DNA from: Acidobacteriota bacterium
GTDB lineage: Bacteria > Acidobacteriota > Terriglobia > Terriglobales > Acidobacteriaceae
DNA: 64,000 bases
Reading direction: 5' to 3'
NCBI GenBank assembly: GCA_003225555.1
Contig: QIAM01000006.1
Coordinates: 62,001 to 126,000, forward strand
Below the pieces are notes generated by a model. That model saw nothing but the letters and a program-made list of their open reading frames with translations, made no database searches and had not been told where the DNA came from. This document shows, piece after piece, positions 61,449-64,000 of this stretch. The translations under genes and the position numbers were made by a program. Each line of letters opens with the position of its first letter. The stretch's first letter is position 1.

Positions 61449-62018
61449 ATGCAGAGTAGGGTGGGTATTTTCCGGTCGCGAAGTGACGCCGAACAGGCAG
61501 TGCGAGGGTTGGTGAATCGGGGCATCCAGCGGGATTGCATTATCTTGCTCAGCACAGAGTCACTGGTGAACTCTACAGCCAGCGAGAGCGCGGAGAGAAA
61601 ATTAGAGAAGATTCCCACGACGGACGCGGAGGCCGATGGCATGGGCGCGGGCATGGGTGCGGTTGTGGGCGGAGGAGTAGGTGCAAGCGCGGGGCTAGCG
61701 GGCGGAGCCGCGGTGGCGAGCTGGCTGGTGCCGGGGGTGGGCACGATTTTTGCGATTGGGCTGGGCGCCGCGGCGGTCCTGGGATTGGGCGGGGCGGTGG
61801 CAGGAGCGAAGGCTGGAGATGTAGCCGAGCATAAGCTGGACATCGGAGTGCCGAAAGATGATGTGTTTTTCTACCGGGAGCTGTTGCGGCGGGGACGTTC
61901 GCTGGTGATTGTGAATCTGGAGAGCGAGGCTATGGCTCCAGCGGCGAACGATGCAATAGAGCAACAGGGCGGGGAAGACGTCGAGACGGCGCGCAGGGAA
62001 TTGCGGCCGGCGGCGTAA
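61449..62018 (+). CDS. DUF1269/GsiB-like glycine-zipper stress-type protein
   Basis: 189 residues from ATG 61449 preceded by CAGGAGGAGAC. The N terminus VGIFRSRSDAEQAVRGLVNRG matches the general-stress 17M-like / DUF1269 fold. A long Gly/Ala-rich hydrophobic stretch (~65-125, GAGMGAVVGGGVGASAGLAG and more) looks like a glycine-zipper membrane segment. The C terminus VPKDDVFFYRELLRRGRSLV completes the domain. It probably associates with membranes; no reaction is known. It is not clearly in an operon. Confidence 0.65.
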   Translation: MQSRVGIFRSRSDAEQAVRGLVNRGIQRDCIILLSTESLVNSTASESAERKLEKIPTTDAEADGMGAGMGAVVGGGVGASAGLAGGAAVASWLVPGVGTIFAIGLGAAAVLGLGGAVAGAKAGDVAEHKLDIGVPKDDVFFYRELLRRGRSLVIVNLESEAMAPAANDAIEQQGGEDVETARRELRPAA

Positions 62019-62039
62019 CGTTCGCCGGGCAGCGCCCTC

Positions 62040-62096
62040 AGTGGCTGAAGCCACGTTTGATCTTGCGGCACTTACGGCGCGGCTGGAAGCCGCGCC
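62040..62096. repeat. REP-like palindromes
   Basis: AGTGGCTGAAGCCACG (62040-62055) and GGCGCGGCTGGAAGCCGCGC (62076-62095, plus C) share the GGCTNNAGCC core of other copies in the window; the second is the exact reverse complement of 36986-37006. Confidence 0.8.
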
Positions 62097-62101
62097 CTTT
62101 C

Positions 62102-62177
62102 AAAACAGAACCGCAATCGAGCGTTTCAAAACAACCGCAATCGAGCCCGTTCGAAACAGAATCGCAATCGAGCGTTT
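62102..62177. repeat. Three imperfect 25-bp tandem repeats upstream of the Rieske gene
   Basis: Units at 62102-62127, 62128-62152 and 62153-62177 share CGCAATCGAGC flanked by AAAACA and GTTTC/GTTC. They end ~160 bp before the Rieske oxygenase start. They could be slippage products or clustered protein-binding sites. Confidence 0.75.
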
Positions 62178-62336
62178 CAGCAAGAGGCGAGCGTCAGCCC
62201 GGTTAGAATCGTTGCATTGTAGGGACCTGATTCCAGGACACGATGAGGGGATCGCCGGAAGCATCCATCCGCGCCAGTTTTCGCATTACAATAGCAGGCG
62301 ATTATAAAATTCTTTCGTACGCATGAGAGTGTGAAC

Positions 62337-63464
62337 ATGCAAGTTTCCCTGAAGAAGGTCCTGGCCAGTTACGACGATCGCGCTCCACTGGCGGAGGCGT
62401 CGACAATTCCGGCTCCCTGGTACGTGGATCCTCGCATTGCAGAACTCGAGCGCCAGAATGTGTTCGGACGAACCTGGCAGTTGGTGGCGCGTACGGATCA
62501 GTTGCGGAAGCCGGGCGAGTTCGTCTCGACCCTTATCGCGGGAGAGCCGGTCGTTGTTGTGCGCGGAAATGATGGTGAACTGCGCGCGTTCTACAACGTG
62601 TGCCGGCATCATGCGGCGGCTGTTGTGACGCAACCGTGTGGGCAGGCGGCGATGCTGCAGTGTCCGTATCACGGCTGGAGGTACGGGCTGGATGGATCTC
62701 TGAAGGGAATGCCGGAGTTCGATGGCGTGCAGAACTTCGACCGTGCGCAAAACGGCCTGGTGCCGGTTCGAGTGGGCACTTGGGAGTGCTTTGTTTTCGC
62801 GAACCTTGATCCGCAGGCGATGCCGCTGGAGCAATTCCTTGGCGGACTGATCCAGCGCGGGGCGCCTCTGGGGATCAGCAAGCTGCACTTCTTCGATCGC
62901 CGGAGCTACAACATTCATTGCAACTGGAAGGTTTTTGTCGACAACTATCTCGATGGCGGATACCACGTGCCCCATCTTCACAAGGGGCTGAATTCGGTGC
63001 TCGATTACAAGCAGTACACCATCGAAAACGAAGACCGGTATTGTCTGCAGTCCAGTCCCATGGTCTCCTCCAGCGAGGATGCGGCCACGGGAGCTACGCG
63101 CAAGGGAGATCGCGCGTGGTATTTCTGGCAGTATCCTAATCTGATGATCAACTGTTACGAGGGATACATGGATACGAATTACGTGATCCCGGTGGATGTG
63201 GACCATTGCAGTGTCGTTTTCGATTTCTACTTCAGCGATGTAAGCGAGGAGCGGCTCGCATACAACACGGAGTCGGTCAACGTGGGCAATCGCGTGCAGG
63301 ATGAAGATCTCGGGATATGTGAAGACGTGCAGCGTGGGTTGAAGTCGCGGGCCTACGGGGCCGGGCGCCTTTCTGTGCGGCGCGAGGCGGGTGAGCAACT
63401 GTTTCATCGGCTGCTGGCAGCGGATTTGAGAGGTGGAATCGCCGCCCTTGTTGCCGCCGACTGA
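62337..63464 (+). CDS. Rieske non-haem iron oxygenase, alpha subunit (choline-monooxygenase-like)
   Basis: 375 residues from ATG 62337 (GTG 62331 is in frame). The Rieske cluster ligands are in CRHH (C-x-H) and CPYHGW (C-x2-H). The catalytic iron site is DNYLDGGYHVPHLH with its Asp/His set; a bridging acidic residue is in that segment. Overall order and length match ring-hydroxylating or choline monooxygenase-type alpha subunits, which need a separate reductase, not seen here. The substrate cannot be read from sequence; glycine betaine or aromatic substrates are possible. Confidence 0.85.
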   Translation: MQVSLKKVLASYDDRAPLAEASTIPAPWYVDPRIAELERQNVFGRTWQLVARTDQLRKPGEFVSTLIAGEPVVVVRGNDGELRAFYNVCRHHAAAVVTQPCGQAAMLQCPYHGWRYGLDGSLKGMPEFDGVQNFDRAQNGLVPVRVGTWECFVFANLDPQAMPLEQFLGGLIQRGAPLGISKLHFFDRRSYNIHCNWKVFVDNYLDGGYHVPHLHKGLNSVLDYKQYTIENEDRYCLQSSPMVSSSEDAATGATRKGDRAWYFWQYPNLMINCYEGYMDTNYVIPVDVDHCSVVFDFYFSDVSEERLAYNTESVNVGNRVQDEDLGICEDVQRGLKSRAYGAGRLSVRREAGEQLFHRLLAADLRGGIAALVAAD

Positions 63465-63476
63465 CTTCTCTACGAA

Positions 63477-64000
63477 TCACTGATGGTCGCGGGGAATTGT
63501 CTCCTGCCAGGTCTTCGATTTGATCAGCTGACCGTTCTTCAATAGCTCACGCGTGTATTTGTAATAGAAATTCTTCTGGTCGGCCGTGACCAGAAGGTGT
63601 CCGCGCCAGGTCAGCGTGCGGCCATTTAGCGTGAAGATGCTTTCCGCCTCGCCACGGACCGAGCAGGTCTCGGGGTGAGCGTCGTCGGCTTCGTAGGTCA
63701 TGCTCTCGAAGTCGTCTTCTTTTCCCCACGGGAACTCGTAAGAATCCTTGCCTTTCCAGTGAACGGTGGCCTTCTGGCGCGCTTCGTCTCGCTCGACTGT
63801 CCACTCGCCTGGGAAGGGAAATCCTTCCTCCTTCATATCGGGTCGTTCATCGGAGGGCTGGGGCGGTGAAAATGTCGGCGGAGTTGTGCCCTGGACTGGG
63901 ACAACCGGAAGCACCAACCGCGAACCGTTGTTTCCTCCGAGTTCGAGTGATGTTGTCATGGCGTACGGAGTTGGCAGCATCATCGGCCATAGTGCGTTTG
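63477..64000 (-). CDS. Probable X-Pro dipeptidyl-peptidase/CocE-type hydrolase, C-terminal part (cut by window edge)
   Basis: The minus-strand frame is open to the last base, so the N terminus lies outside; an ATG at 63983 would give 168 residues, but sequence continues upstream in frame (WPMMLPTPYAM). The part GNNGSRLVLPVVPVQG resembles the C-terminal jelly-roll of S15/CocE hydrolases; the remainder (YEFPWGKEDDFESMTYEADD, FTLNGRTLTWRGHLLV) is an added beta-rich domain I do not recognise. No catalytic residue lies in this fragment, so the call is tentative. Confidence 0.4.
   Translation of the reverse strand, partial: NALWPMMLPTPYAMTTSLELGGNNGSRLVLPVVPVQGTTPPTFSPPQPSDERPDMKEEGFPFPGEWTVERDEARQKATVHWKGKDSYEFPWGKEDDFESMTYEADDAHPETCSVRGEAESIFTLNGRTLTWRGHLLVTADQKNFYYKYTRELLKNGQLIKSKTWQETIPRDHQ

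Noticed and set aside
62102-62177. CRISPR array
   Set aside because: The three units are contiguous without spacers and imperfect; no cas genes nearby.
62286-63407. 373-residue open frame on the minus strand
   Set aside because: Antisense shadow of the Rieske oxygenase gene in GC-rich DNA; sequence has no recognisable domain.

Overview
The window looks like a chromosomal segment of an Acidobacteriota member (Terriglobia/Koribacter-like). The evidence is GC-rich codon usage, an Oar-type TonB-dependent receptor with an N-terminal carboxypeptidase-regulatory-like domain, a TIGR03118-type secreted protein, a tetraether-synthase-like radical SAM enzyme, and small palindromic repeats between genes. 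No rRNA, tRNA, CRISPR array, phage gene or transposase was seen.

Layout. 1-5288: end of a peptide natural-product cluster (HprK-like protein cut by the window edge, a stand-alone condensation-carrier-thioesterase NRPS protein, a glutamine-dependent asparagine synthase homologue). 5717-8174: DEAD-box helicase and ROK sugar kinase. 8415-12511: cysteine-controlled sulfur operon (sulfite reductase, two siroheme enzymes, APS reductase). 12539-14236: aspartate kinase with a threonine leader. 14287-22747: LysR regulator, glutamate synthase gltBD, threonine ammonia-lyase. 22794-26835: FecR-like protein, osmoprotectant ABC transporter, PhzF protein. 26975-29300: ergothioneine genes egtB-egtD. 29441-36897: envelope proteins, TonB receptor, metallophosphoesterase, TonB-C-like protein, zinc-ribbon protein, HAD protein. 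37053-38267: DUF3179 membrane protein with an in-frame UGA. 38745-44052: minor pilin operon, with a PilZ protein divergent from it. 45557-47925: UDP-glucose to UDP-xylose pathway. 48602-52506: hemerythrin, HAD phosphatase, 3-hydroxyacyl-CoA dehydrogenase, ThuA protein. 52959-55172: radical SAM enzyme. 55300-64000: repeats, a DoxX remnant, small disordered protein, secreted proteins, Rieske oxygenase, and the end of a probable S15-type hydrolase.

Main discoveries. (1) A 21-codon leader ORF at 8482-8547 has 8 Cys codons. It sits between a good promoter and a 12-bp intrinsic terminator in front of the sulfite reductase operon, and its tail can pair with the terminator 5' arm. This is a ribosome-mediated cysteine attenuator. 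(2) A 31-codon Thr/Ile-rich leader at 14082-14177 precedes a terminator with the same 12-bp stem in front of aspartate kinase and is built the same way. The two suggest a family of amino-acid attenuators in this genome. (3) The DUF3179 gene has an in-frame UGA exactly where the family has the first Cys of a CxxC motif. It is followed by a hairpin with a GGUCU loop, as in bacterial SECIS elements, so it is a candidate selenoprotein with a UxxC motif.
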